In this document: positions 51,890-59,968 of the stretch, in pieces
Numbering within the stretch: position 1 is the stretch's first letter
How the letters are laid out: each line of letters opens with the position of its first letter
Assembly: GCA_964546645.1 (NCBI GenBank)
Contig: CAZJKM010000002.1
Location: 1-64,000 of the forward strand
Length of the DNA: 64,000 bases
Source: A37T11 sp964546645
Lineage (GTDB): Bacteria > Bacteroidota > Bacteroidia > Sphingobacteriales > Sphingobacteriaceae
Direction of reading: 5' to 3'
Notes under the pieces: model-generated
What the model was told of the DNA's origin: nothing
The model's input: the letters and a program-made list of their open reading frames with translations, nothing else
The model's database searches: none
Program-made: the position numbers and the translations under genes

Positions 51890-51897
51890 TATTTTTG
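51890..51897 (+). promoter_or_regulatory. -7 element for the lipoprotein gene (TATTTTTG)
   Basis: Exact TAnnTTTG, 27 bases before the ATG at 51925 and just downstream of the triple dyad. Confidence 0.6.
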
Positions 51898-51924
51898 CCT
51901 ATTAATTATCAAATCATCAGAAGT

Positions 51925-52732
51925 ATGAAAATAAACAGACAAAGAAGAACCAGATTGACCCTGCTGGTAGTATCTACCATCCTCATAGCCGGCTTCGTAT
52001 CTTCCTGTAAAAAGAAAGAAGAGAAACCACAGACCGCTTTATTTGCCATACCCGCCTATCCTACCTTCACCGATGCGGATGCGACACTGATTGCGGNNNN
52101 NNNNNNTGATTGCGGTCAAGGTCACCGCACCTTTTCCGGCCAACCTGCCAATCCCCCAAATCCCCGGTCTGCCAACAGGTGGCTTAGATCTTGAGATGAA
52201 CTTCGGCATGGGCCTGGCAGCATTTAAGGACAATGCCAAAGCAGACCAGGTATTGTTAAACGGTTCAGAATTGAAATTTGCAGGTGGGACCCACGTGTGG
52301 CTGCCGGATTTCAGCAATCTGACCGATCCGTCCAGCGTCACCGGCGTTAACCTGAACGGTGCCATTACGTGGAAAGTGACCAACCCCGGTATTGAGAAAA
52401 CGCTGAATGGTATGCCGGGCAGCCCGAAAATCAGCAGTTCCACCACTATCCAGAAATCGGGAGGATATACCGTTACCCATAACCCGGTAAGCGGAGCCAC
52501 CAAAATTATGTACACGATTGCGGACGGAAAAGGAAAAGAAGTGCAAAAAGAACTGGCCGGATCCGCCACCAGCTGTAATTTCACAGCTGCTGAGCTGGCA
52601 GCCTTCAGCACCTCCAAGACTGGAATGATACAGGCCAGTGCCTACCGCGTGGACGAGGAAACGTCCGGAGGAAAAAAAATATATTACATTCGCATGTCCT
52701 CACACGTTATCAGTACAGCAGAAATTCAATAA
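51925..52732 (+). CDS. Lipoprotein of unknown function, interrupted by an assembly gap
   Basis: This lipoprotein has its signal at VSTILIAGFVSSCKKKEEK. The gap of ten N (52097-52106) splits the frame. The nine bases before and after it are identical (tgattgcgg). Removing the N run and one copy joins the halves in frame (ATLIAVKVTAPFP) and gives about 262 residues, so the protein is probably intact. The rest is beta-rich with a Ser/Thr-rich strand pattern (ITWKVTNPGIEKTL, GGYTVTHNPVSGATKIMYTI). No family is recognised. It is followed 30 bases later by an outer-membrane barrel gene, so the two are likely co-transcribed from the dyad-controlled promoter. Confidence 0.75.
52097..52106. other. Scaffold gap (10 N) flanked by a 9-bp duplication
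   Basis: 52088-52096 and 52107-52115 read tgattgcgg. This pattern is expected when two contigs with a short unmerged overlap are joined by an arbitrary gap. Confidence 0.9.
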
Positions 52733-52762
52733 ATCCTAATAATATCACAAAACACACAAAAC

Positions 52763-53290
52763 ATGAAAACAGTAAAATTCGTAGCCATTGCACTCCTGGC
52801 TTTCGTAGGAGCGGGTTCAGCCTTCGGTCAGGCTTATGAAAAAGGGGACAAACAACTGAATATCGGCGTTGGCTTAGGAAGCCAGTTCGTTGCAGCAGGG
52901 GCCAGTGGCAGCCTGCCGATCGGCCTGAGTTTTGAGGTAGGCGCAACCGATAAACTGAGTTTCGGTGCGTATGCCGGCTATTCCGGTGCAACGCTCAATA
53001 CAGGATTCGGTGGTGACTGGAAGTACCGCTATATCCTGGCAGCTGCCCGTGGTTCTTATCATTTTGACTTTGGTGTAGATAACCTGGATCCGTATGCCGG
53101 CCTGATGCTGGGTTACAATATTGCTTCAGTGACGGCTGGTGGCAATACTGTAGCAGGTGCCTCTGCAGGAGGTTTTCTTTGGGGCGCACATGCCGGAGCC
53201 CGGTACTACTTCGGGCCTAAATTCGGTATCTTCGGAGAACTGGGATACGGGATTGCCTGGTTAAATGCCGGTGTTACTTTCAAATTCTAA
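52763..53290 (+). CDS. Outer-membrane beta-barrel protein
   Basis: The protein has 175 residues with a signal peptide (MKTVKFVAIALLAFVGAGSA). The rest alternates aromatic and small residues in Gly-rich strands (QLNIGVGLGSQFVAAG, LSFGAYAGYSG, YILAARGSYHFDFG) and ends in NAGVTFKF, a C-terminal Phe motif typical of outer-membrane barrels. The size fits an eight-stranded barrel. The ligand is unknown. It is the second gene after the dyad-controlled promoter and ends at a strong bidirectional terminator. Confidence 0.85.
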   Translation: MKTVKFVAIALLAFVGAGSAFGQAYEKGDKQLNIGVGLGSQFVAAGASGSLPIGLSFEVGATDKLSFGAYAGYSGATLNTGFGGDWKYRYILAAARGSYHFDFGVDNLDPYAGLMLGYNIASVTAGGNTVAGASAGGFLWGAHAGARYYFGPKFGIFGELGYGIAWLNAGVTFKF

Positions 53291-53303
53291 TCACCTGCAT
53301 ATT

Positions 53304-53345
53304 AAAAGTAAAGCCCTGGTGCATGTGCACCAGGGCTTTACTTTT
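53304..53345. terminator. Bidirectional terminator
   Basis: There is a perfect 20-bp stem (53304-53323 with 53326-53345) with only two bases between the arms. The outer arms are A-rich and T-rich, so it can serve both the barrel gene and the convergent response regulator. Confidence 0.88.
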
Positions 53346-53358
53346 ATATACGTGTACC

Positions 53359-53982
53359 TTAAATCAGGTTCTTGCTGAATGCGTATTTTATCAGGCCGAC
53401 CGTTCCGGAACAGTTCAGCTTCCGCATCAGGTTCTTACGGTGTGTCTCAACCGTACGTTCACTGATAAACAGCTGCTTTGCGATCTGTTTACTGGTCATC
53501 TCTTTGATAATTAACTGCAATATTTCAGCCTCCCTCTCCGTCAGCGTCTGAGGCGGTTCGCCGGACTGCAGACCTTTCAGCATGACCCTGCTGATCTCCG
53601 CGCTCCAGTAAGAATGGTTATTCAACACGGCATCAATAGCCTGGAACAGTTCCTGTCGTGCGTATTTCTTCAGCACATATCCGTCTGCGCCGGCTGCGAT
53701 GACTTCGCGGATAACCGTTGCTTCATCATGCATACTTAGCATGATCACCTTGAGACCGGGAACAATGGCTTTGGCCTGCCGGATCAGCTCCAGTCCGGTC
53801 ATATCAGGCAGTGAATAGTCTGCAATCATCAGGTCATACCGCTCCTTTTTAAGAAAAGCCAGCGCAAAGCAACCCGAATGTGCTGAACCACCTATCTGAT
53901 ATGTTCCCTGTTCACTTAGCAGCACTTTCAACCCGTCAATCAGGATAGCGTGATCATCGACCAACAGAACTTTTATACTCAT
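53359..53982 (-). CDS. NarL/LuxR-type response regulator
   Basis: The protein has 207 residues. The receiver domain begins MSIKVLLVDDHAILIDGLKV, with phospho-acceptor Asp55 in LMIADYSLPDMTG and a Lys in the YVLKKYA region. The C-terminal LuxR HTH spans about 145-200 (LTEREAEILQLIIKEMTSKQ, ISERTVETHRKNLMRKL). It is divergent from a histidine kinase of the matching HisKA_3 class, 100 bases away, so they form a two-component pair. The triple 18-bp dyad upstream of 51925 is a candidate target by position only. Confidence 0.93.
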   Translation of the reverse strand: MSIKVLLVDDHAILIDGLKVLLSEQGTYQIGGSAHSGCFALAFLKKERYDLMIADYSLPDMTGLELIRQAKAIVPGLKVIMLSMHDEATVIREVIAAGADGYVLKKYARQELFQAIDAVLNNHSYWSAEISRVMLKGLQSGEPPQTLTEREAEILQLIIKEMTSKQIAKQLFISERTVETHRKNLMRKLNCSGTVGLIKYAFSKNLI

Positions 53983-54082
53983 AGCAAAGGAGCAAGGTTA
54001 AAGGAACATACAATTCGTTCTACAATTATTAAAAAAAAAATTGCAGATTGAAAATATTTCCGACATTTAATCAAAAAAAATT

Positions 54083-56047
54083 GTGCATCTGACAGACCGA
54101 TCGGCCCAAACACGTTATACCGTCTTCTTCAGGGGGATTATCCTCCTTTTACTATGCCTGGCAGCAGCCCGGTCTTTTGGTGGTCATCCTGCCTTTTTCC
54201 AGCATGGGCCGACCGACCGGGATTCTGTTATTACCTGGCTGGACCAGTGCTGGGAGTACCGTTTCAGCAATCCGGACGCTGCCAGGTTTTATGGGCGAAA
54301 AGCGCTGGAACAATCTCAGAAAATGCAGGACCGGGAACTGGAGGCCGAAGCCTGGCATAATATGGGAGTGACCTACGAAGCACAGGCTGACTACAGTGAA
54401 GCATTGAACTACGCCACTAAAGCGCTGGCATTGCGCCGGGAGATCGGGGACGACCTGAAAACCGCCAACACCTTAAACAATATCGGAATTATCTATGACC
54501 AGCTGGGTGATTTTACCCAGGCGCTTTCTTTTTACCAGGATGCCTATACTATTTACAAGCGGCTGGATGACAAGGAAAAACTGGCGATGGTTGACATTAA
54601 CCTCGGTATCCTGTTTAAAGCACAGGGAGCGTATGAAAAAGTGATCGGATATTACAGGGCAGCCTACGAGGTTTATAAAGAACTGGGTATGCCCGCTGAG
54701 ATTGCTTTCTGTGAAGCTAACCTGGGATCTGTTTTTTATTATACCCAACAGTACGACAGCTGTATCTACTATTCGATGCTGGCAGAAAAAGCATTTATCG
54801 CACAAAATAACCTGCAGTTCCTGCCTATTGCCCAATGCAATGCAGGCATGGGTTATCTGGAGACCGGCCGGCTGACCGAAGCAAAAACGTACCTGTTGAA
54901 AGCCCTTACGGGGCACCGCAGTTATCAGAACCGGAAAGAAACCGCATTTGTATTGGTACAGCTGGCAAAGTTATACACCGAAGAAGGGGACAAGGACAAG
55001 GCCTTCCGCTCGGCCGCAGAAGCCAAGGAGCTGGCCACCGAAGTCCGTGCGCCGCAACAGATAATGGATGCCTCCCGTCTGCTGGCCACCACGTATGCCG
55101 GCCGGGGTAATTTCCTGAACGCTTACAAAGAGCATCTTTTGTTCACAGCCATCAAAGATTCGTTGTTTGAGCAGGAAAAGATGAAAACACTGGCGAATTT
55201 CCAGACACGTTACGAAACAGAAAAGAAAGAACAGCAGATCGTCCTGCTGAACCGTGAAACCACTATCCAGAAACTGCAGTTGCGCCAGCAGGGCTTTCTG
55301 CTACTCGCTGCGGGCACCTTTATCTGTATCGGCGTGGCGTCCGGCTACCTGATGATCCGGCAACGTAAACTCCGGGCAGAAGCCCGCCTGCAACAGGAGC
55401 TTCACAGGGAACAGGAGCGGGCCGCCCATGCCGTACTGGAGGCTGAGGAACGGGAACGTCGCCGCATTGCAGGTGACCTGCACGATGGGGTCGGACAAAT
55501 GATGTCCGCTGCCCTGATGAAACTCAACGAAGCCAGGGAAAAGGCCCCGGAAGGAAGTCAGGCAGAAACACTCACGGCACGTGCACTGGCCCTGCTCAAT
55601 GAAAGCTATGATGAAATGCGCCACATCTCCCACCAGATGATGCCCAACGCGCTGCTGAAAGCAGGACTGTCTACGGCTATTAAGGAGTTTGTTGACAAAA
55701 TTGATGGTACATCCCTCCAGGTAGAGCTTGCCATGGAAGGGCTGCATGACCGGCTCGATGAACAGACTGAAACCGTTGTTTACCGGGTGATACAGGAGGC
55801 TGTAAACAATGTGATCAAACATGCCGGGGCCACGCGCCTCAGCATCCAGCTGATCAGGGATACAGACGGTCTGGCCGTTACCATCGAAGACAACGGGCGT
55901 GGATTTGAACCGGCAACCCTGCACCTGGCTGAAGGTATCGGTGTTCGTAATATATATTCCCGGCTGGCCTTGTTAAAAGGCACGGCCGAGATCGATTCCG
56001 CGCCGGGCCGGGGTACCGTTGTGTCGGTATCCATCCCCGCCGGATAA
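54083..56047 (+). CDS. TPR-containing sensor histidine kinase (NarX/LiaS-type core)
   Basis: The protein has 654 residues and starts with GTG. A hydrophobic N-terminal segment (IILLLLCLAAARSFGG) is followed by a periplasmic array of TPR repeats (about 45-340; for example AEAWHNMGVTYEAQADYSEA, LKTANTLNNIGIIYDQLGDF). Next come a linker coiled coil, one membrane helix (about 418-436) and the kinase core: RRRIAGDLHDGVGQMMSAAL with His467, then QEAVNNVIKHAGA and DNGRGFE of the ATPase. This architecture is common in Bacteroidota and usually paired with a NarL-type regulator, as here. The signal is unknown; TPRs suggest sensing of a protein partner. Confidence 0.93.
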   Translation: MHLTDRSAQTRYTVFFRGIILLLLCLAAARSFGGHPAFFQHGPTDRDSVITWLDQCWEYRFSNPDAARFYGRKALEQSQKMQDRELEAEAWHNMGVTYEAQADYSEALNYATKALALRREIGDDLKTANTLNNIGIIYDQLGDFTQALSFYQDAYTIYKRLDDKEKLAMVDINLGILFKAQGAYEKVIGYYRAAYEVYKELGMPAEIAFCEANLGSVFYYTQQYDSCIYYSMLAEKAFIAQNNLQFLPIAQCNAGMGYLETGRLTEAKTYLLKALTGHRSYQNRKETAFVLVQLAKLYTEEGDKDKAFRSAAEAKELATEVRAPQQIMDASRLLATTYAGRGNFLNAYKEHLLFTAIKDSLFEQEKMKTLANFQTRYETEKKEQQIVLLNRETTIQKLQLRQQGFLLLAAGTFICIGVASGYLMIRQRKLRAEARLQQELHREQERAAHAVLEAEERERRRIAGDLHDGVGQMMSAALMKLNEAREKAPEGSQAETLTARALALLNESYDEMRHISHQMMPNALLKAGLSTAIKEFVDKIDGTSLQVELAMEGLHDRLDEQTETVVYRVIQEAVNNVIKHAGATRLSIQLIRDTDGLAVTIEDNGRGFEPATLHLAEGIGVRNIYSRLALLKGTAEIDSAPGRGTVVSVSIPAG

Positions 56048-56083
56048 GGGACAGGCCTTCCGTTTTTTTCCGGATTTGTCTGC

Positions 56084-56091
56084 TATCTTTG
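56084..56091 (+). promoter_or_regulatory. -7 element for the OmpR-type regulator gene (TATCTTTG)
   Basis: Exact TAnnTTTG, 40 bases before the ATG at 56132, with a T-run at 56063-56069 in the -33 zone. Confidence 0.55.
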
Positions 56092-56131
56092 TCAGGATAC
56101 ACGCATAACCCGGTAATGAACATGATGCACC

Positions 56132-56809
56132 ATGAAAATACTGATCATTGAAGATGAAACTGGCTTACAGGAAGTGATCCAGGAATCCCTTGAAAAGGAA
56201 AAATTTCTCGTAGAGACGGCAACCACTTACCAGGCAGCGTTGAGTAAGATCATCGCCTTCAGTTACGACTGTATCCTGCTGGATGTGATGCTACCTGACG
56301 GGAGCGGACTGGATATCCTGCGTGAATTAAAGAAAATGGAAAAATCGGGAAATGTGATCATCATTTCCGCCAAAGACGACATCGATGATAAAGTCAACGG
56401 GCTTAACCTGGGTGCCGATGATTACCTGACCAAACCTTTTCATCTTGCCGAGTTGACGGCACGCATTAAATCGGTGCTTCGCCGGAAGTCTTTTGACGGC
56501 CAGAACTGCCTCTCTTTGGGCAACCTGGTGCTTAACGTGGACAGCCGGAGTGTTTCTGTGGATGATAAGCCGATGCCCCTCAACCGGAAGGAATTTGACA
56601 TCCTGAACTACCTGTTAACAAACAGTAACCGGCTGGTCAATAAAACTGCGCTGGCAGAACACGTATGGGGAGATTATATGGACGAAGCGGATGATTATGA
56701 ATTTATCTATTCACAGGTCAAAAACCTCCGGAGAAAACTCAAGGAACACCAGGCACAGGTAGAACTGCGGGCCGTATACGGCATCGGTTACAAACTGGAG
56801 CCAGCATGA
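56132..56809 (+). CDS. OmpR-type response regulator
   Basis: The protein has 225 residues. The receiver begins MKILIIEDETGLQEVIQESL with Asp51 in CILLDVMLPDGSG and the KPF loop in DDYLTKPFHLAELT. The winged-helix DNA-binding domain covers the last ~95 residues (LNRKEFDILNYLLTNSNRLV, VKNLRRKLKEH, VYGIGYKLE). Its stop overlaps the start of the kinase gene by four bases, so the two are translationally coupled. Two PepSY-like exported protein genes follow. Confidence 0.95.
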   Translation: MKILIIEDETGLQEVIQESLEKEKFLVETATTYQAALSKIIAFSYDCILLDVMLPDGSGLDILRELKKMEKSGNVIIISAKDDIDDKVNGLNLGADDYLTKPFHLAELTARIKSVLRRKSFDGQNCLSLGNLVLNVDSRSVSVDDKPMPLNRKEFDILNYLLTNSNRLVNKTALAEHVWGDYMDEADDYEFIYSQVKNLRRKLKEHQAQVELRAVYGIGYKLEPA

Positions 56810-58077
56810 AACTCCTGAACCGTACCTTAAAGTTCCTGGCCATTTTCCTCCCGGTTATCATTGCTGTATGGGCCGGCCTGTTCTATTATAATATGATTGA
56901 TGAGATCAAGGACAGCCTGGATGACGGACTGGAAAATTACAAACTGCTCATCATCCAGAAAGCGGCATCGGACAGCTCCATCCTCGAAAAAACAAAATTC
57001 GGTGAAAGTAATTATGCAATCCGTGAAATAGCCGGCAGCGAGGCACTGGGAGTGAGAGACCACTACACGGATACGGCGATGTTTATGCTGAATGAGGGCG
57101 ATTTTGAGGCAGTACGCATGCTGACCACCGCTTTCACCATGAACGGCCGCTATTATGAACTGAAGGTGATCTCCTCCACGGTGGAAGAGGATGACCTGAT
57201 CGCCGACCTGCTGCATGCGCTGCTATGGCTGTATGCGGCCTTACTGGTCAGCATCTTGCTCATTAATAACCTGGTGCTCAGAAAAGCCTGGAAACCCTTT
57301 TATCAGCTGCTGGCCAAAATCCGGCAGTTCAGGCTGGATAAAAATCCGGTCATTACTTCTACTCCGAGCCACGTGTCTGAATTCAGGGAACTGGATGAAA
57401 GCATCCTGACACTTACCCGGCAGGCGGTAACCGCCTATACGAACCAGAAACAGTTTATTGAAAATGCCTCCCATGAATTACAGACGCCCCTGGCGATCAG
57501 TATTAACAAGCTGGAGCTGCTGGCTGAAAGTGAAAAGCTGGACGAGCATAACCTGACGGTTATTTCCCAGGTGATTGAGACCCTGCAACGGCTTACCCGC
57601 CTTAATAAAGCACTGTTACTGCTTTCCAAAATTGAGAATAAACAGTTCAGCGATACGGCCGATTTACAGCTCAACACCATTGTGAAGACACTGATTGATG
57701 ATTTCAGGGATATGGCCGAGGCCAGGAACGTCTCCCTGCATCTCCATGAAGCGGGTGTATTCACCGTGCATATGAACCAGGACCTGGCTATCATTCTCGT
57801 CAGTAACCTGATCAAAAATGCCATTGTCCACAATATCCGTGGTGGATCGGCAGAGATTTCCATCAGTAACCACTCCTTTGCTGTTACTAATACCGGACAG
57901 GGCGGCGGTCTTGATCAGGAATTGTTATTTGAGCGGTTTCGCAAAAAATCACCTGACCAAAGCAGTGCCGGTCTGGGGATGGCCATTGTAAAAGCTATCA
58001 CTGATATGCACGGCTTAACCATAGCGTATGCGTACGTCAACAGCCGCCATTGCCTCACTGTCGCCGCTCAGGCGTAA
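56806..58077 (+). CDS. Sensor histidine kinase partner of the OmpR-type regulator
   Basis: The protein has 423 residues with two membrane helices (about 8-28 and 136-156) enclosing a ~105-residue periplasmic sensor domain. There is no clear HAMP. The kinase core begins near 213: QKQFIENASHELQTPLAISI with His223, then ILVSNLIKNAIVHN, VTNTGQG and SSAGLGMAIVKAI. The ATPase motifs are slightly reduced, but all boxes are present. It is coupled to the regulator by the ATGA overlap. The downstream PepSY-like proteins could be its targets or part of its signal. Confidence 0.93.
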   Translation: MKLLNRTLKFLAIFLPVIIAVWAGLFYYNMIDEIKDSLDDGLENYKLLIIQKAASDSSILEKTKFGESNYAIREIAGSEALGVRDHYTDTAMFMLNEGDFEAVRMLTTAFTMNGRYYELKVISSTVEEDDLIADLLHALLWLYAALLVSILLINNLVLRKAWKPFYQLLAKIRQFRLDKNPVITSTPSHVSEFRELDESILTLTRQAVTAYTNQKQFIENASHELQTPLAISINKLELLAESEKLDEHNLTVISQVIETLQRLTRLNKALLLLSKIENKQFSDTADLQLNTIVKTLIDDFRDMAEARNVSLHLHEAGVFTVHMNQDLAIILVSNLIKNAIVHNIRGGSAEISISNHSFAVTNTGQGGGLDQELLFERFRKKSPDQSSAGLGMAIVKAITDMHGLTIAYAYVNSRHCLTVAAQA

Positions 58078-58102
58078 ATTTCAGGCTGCTGCTGCATTCC
58101 AG

Positions 58103-58131
58103 TTTGTTTTCAGGTTCACCGCCTAATTTTG
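58103..58131 (+). promoter_or_regulatory. Promoter before the PepSY-like genes (TTTG and TAATTTTG)
   Basis: TTTG at 58103-58106 and TAATTTTG at 58124-58131 are 17 bases apart. They lie just past the kinase stop and 23 bases before the ATG at 58155, so the PepSY-like pair can be expressed apart from the kinase operon. Confidence 0.55.
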
Positions 58132-58154
58132 TATCCATATTAAAGAAGTTAACA

Positions 58155-58586
58155 ATGAAACGAATCATTTTTTGGATGCTCATGGCCCCTTTGGCCGTAA
58201 TGGCACAAACTGTCCAGCAGGGGAAGGTTCCTTCAGTGGTACTCAATACGTTTAAGCAACATTTCCCCAAGGCGACCGGAACGGAATGGGAATTTAAAAA
58301 CGGTGTGTACGAAGCTGAATTTGAGATCGGCAGACTGGATCACGAAGTATGGATCAATAAAAACGGCACCATTATCAAACACAAGGAGGAACTTTCCCCG
58401 AAGTTGTTACCCACGGCGGTACGTGAACGCATCCGGAGCAATTTTAAAGGCTACCGGGCCAGCGACACTGCAAAGCTGACGCAGGGAAACAACGTATTTT
58501 ACAAGGTCGAATTAAAGTCGCTTACCAAAGAGCAGGATGTCATATTCAGTGAAGACGGCACTATAGTTGAAGGCTTCCTTTGGTAA
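58155..58586 (+). CDS. PepSY-like domain periplasmic protein
   Basis: The protein has 143 residues from ATG 58155, chosen because the signal peptide (MKRIIFWMLMAPLAVMAQ) begins there; the longer frame has no leader. The mature part has two PepSY-like halves of the DUF2874 type: VVLNTFKQHFPKATGTEWEF with YEAEFEIGRLDHEVWINKNG, then RERIRSNFKGYR with FYKVELKSL and VIFSEDGTIVEG. The family is mostly small secreted Bacteroidota proteins of unknown function. A second member follows 28 bases downstream. Confidence 0.85.
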   Translation: MKRIIFWMLMAPLAVMAQTVQQGKVPSVVLNTFKQHFPKATGTEWEFKNGVYEAEFEIGRLDHEVWINKNGTIIKHKEELSPKLLPTAVRERIRSNFKGYRASDTAKLTQGNNVFYKVELKSLTKEQDVIFSEDGTIVEGFLW

Positions 58587-58614
58587 CAATTCATTAAAAT
58601 CTCTTAATTAGTAT

Positions 58615-59049
58615 ATGAAACGTTTTATTTTCAGTGGTTTGATCGTATTCGCAGGTTTATTTGTTTTCATCTCCTGCGATAAGGAAACAATGATAGATGA
58701 GAGCGGCCTGCCGGGTAAATCCGCGACCTTTATTTCCACCCATTTCAGCGGGATAGAGGTCGTACAGGTTGTGAAGGATGTGGATGGGTTCAAAAAGACC
58801 TTTGATGTACGGCTGAAAGACGGAACAGAACTTGAATTTAAACGTGACGGCAGTGTGAAGCAGCTAAAAAGCAAAAGCAAATTGCCGGACAGCGTGATCC
58901 CGGAAAAAATTCTGAGCTACGTACAAGCTAATTACGCGGATCAAAGTATCCTGGAATGGGAGTTGGACGACAACCGACAGGAAGTCAGACTATCCAATGG
59001 CACAGAGCTGGTTTTCGACAAGAACGGTAATTTTTTACGCATCGATTAA
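58615..59049 (+). CDS. PepSY-like domain lipoprotein
   Basis: The protein has 144 residues; a lipobox (LFVFISCDKE) makes it a lipoprotein, unlike its upstream paralogue. Two PepSY-like units are visible: FISTHFSGIEVVQVVKDVDG with KKTFDVRLKDGTELEFKRDG, and ILSYVQANYADQSILEWELD with RQEVRLSNGTELVFDKNG. Its position after the OmpR-type two-component genes and the first PepSY-like gene suggests common regulation. The function is not known. Confidence 0.85.
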   Translation: MKRFIFSGLIVFAGLFVFISCDKETMIDESGLPGKSATFISTHFSGIEVVQVVKDVDGFKKTFDVRLKDGTELEFKRDGSVKQLKSKSKLPDSVIPEKILSYVQANYADQSILEWELDDNRQEVRLSNGTELVFDKNGNFLRID

Positions 59050-59061
59050 CTTTCCCGCACG

Positions 59062-59103
59062 ATAAACACGTACTTTTGTTTCGTACCAGAAGTACGTGTT
59101 TAT
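59062..59103. promoter_or_regulatory. 14-bp inverted repeat enclosing the mqnD -7 element and reaching into its start codon
   Basis: The perfect arms are 59062-59075 and 59090-59103 (ataaacacgtactt and its complement) with 14 bases between them. TACTTTTG at 59071-59078 matches TAnnTTTG and lies partly in the left arm. The right arm contains the first two bases of the ATG at 59102. It could be an operator over the promoter, or an mRNA hairpin only if transcription starts further upstream. Confidence 0.7.
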
Positions 59104-59968
59104 GACCCTTTCACTTGGATTTTCGCCCTGCCCGAACGATACGTTTATTTTTGATGCACTCATTCATCACAAGATAGATACGGAAGGGCTTACCTTTGAC
59201 GTCTTTTTTGATGATGTCGAAACACTGAACACCAAAGCCTTTGCCGGCACTCCGGATATTACCAAACTGAGTTTTCATGCTTATGCCTACGCAGCGGCGG
59301 ACTATGTATTGCTGGACGCCGGCAGTGCACTGGGATCCGGGGTCGGACCGCTACTCATCAGTCAGCGCCCCCTGACGGAACTTACCGGCAGTACTACCGG
59401 CAATAACGGGAAACCTGACCTGGATGCCGGCCTTAAAGTCGGTATCCCCGGCAAGTATACCACTGCAAATTTTTTGTTGGGACTGGCCTATCCGCAGTTA
59501 CAGCGGAAGGAAGAACTGGTTTTTTCCGGGATTGAGCAGGCTGTGCTGGACGGACGGACGGACCTGGGCCTCCTTATTCACGAGAACCGTTTTACCTATC
59601 AGGAAAAAGGCCTTCATAAGATACTGGACCTGGGGGATTTCTGGGAAAAGGAAACCGGCTTTCCCATCCCGTTAGGGGGCATTGCCATCCATCGGCGGCT
59701 GCCTCTGGAAATACAGCAAAAAGTAAACCGGCTGATCCGTAAAAGTGTGGAGTTTGCCTTTGAGAATCCGACAGCAGGGCTTGATTTTATCCGCTCGCAT
59801 GCACAGGCTATGAGCACAGCGGTTATGTATAAGCACATTGATCTGTATGTCAATTCATTTTCTATTAATCTGGGAGCCAGGGGAAGGCTGGCCGTTGAAA
59901 CGCTGATCAGCAAGGCCGTGGAGCTGAACCTCGTACCGCCTGTCAGCAAGCCGTTGTTCATGGACTAA
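59102..59968 (+). CDS. mqnD: 1,4-dihydroxy-6-naphthoate synthase (futalosine pathway)
   Basis: This 288-residue periplasmic-binding-protein-like enzyme converts cyclic de-hypoxanthine futalosine to 1,4-dihydroxy-6-naphthoate for menaquinone synthesis. N-terminal LSLGFSPCPNDTFIFDALIH is diagnostic. Later marks are DVETLNTKAFAGTPDITKLS, LLISQRPL, the proposed base His in LGLLIHENRFTYQ, and GFPIPLGGIAIHRRL. ATG 59102 is preferred over GTG 59096. The end overlaps the convergent permease gene by four bases. With mqnB in the window, the futalosine route is supported. Confidence 0.95.
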   Translation: MTLSLGFSPCPNDTFIFDALIHHKIDTEGLTFDVFFDDVETLNTKAFAGTPDITKLSFHAYAYAAADYVLLDAGSALGSGVGPLLISQRPLTELTGSTTGNNGKPDLDAGLKVGIPGKYTTANFLLGLAYPQLQRKEELVFSGIEQAVLDGRTDLGLLIHENRFTYQEKGLHKILDLGDFWEKETGFPIPLGGIAIHRRLPLEIQQKVNRLIRKSVEFAFENPTAGLDFIRSHAQAMSTAVMYKHIDLYVNSFSINLGARGRLAVETLISKAVELNLVPPVSKPLFMD

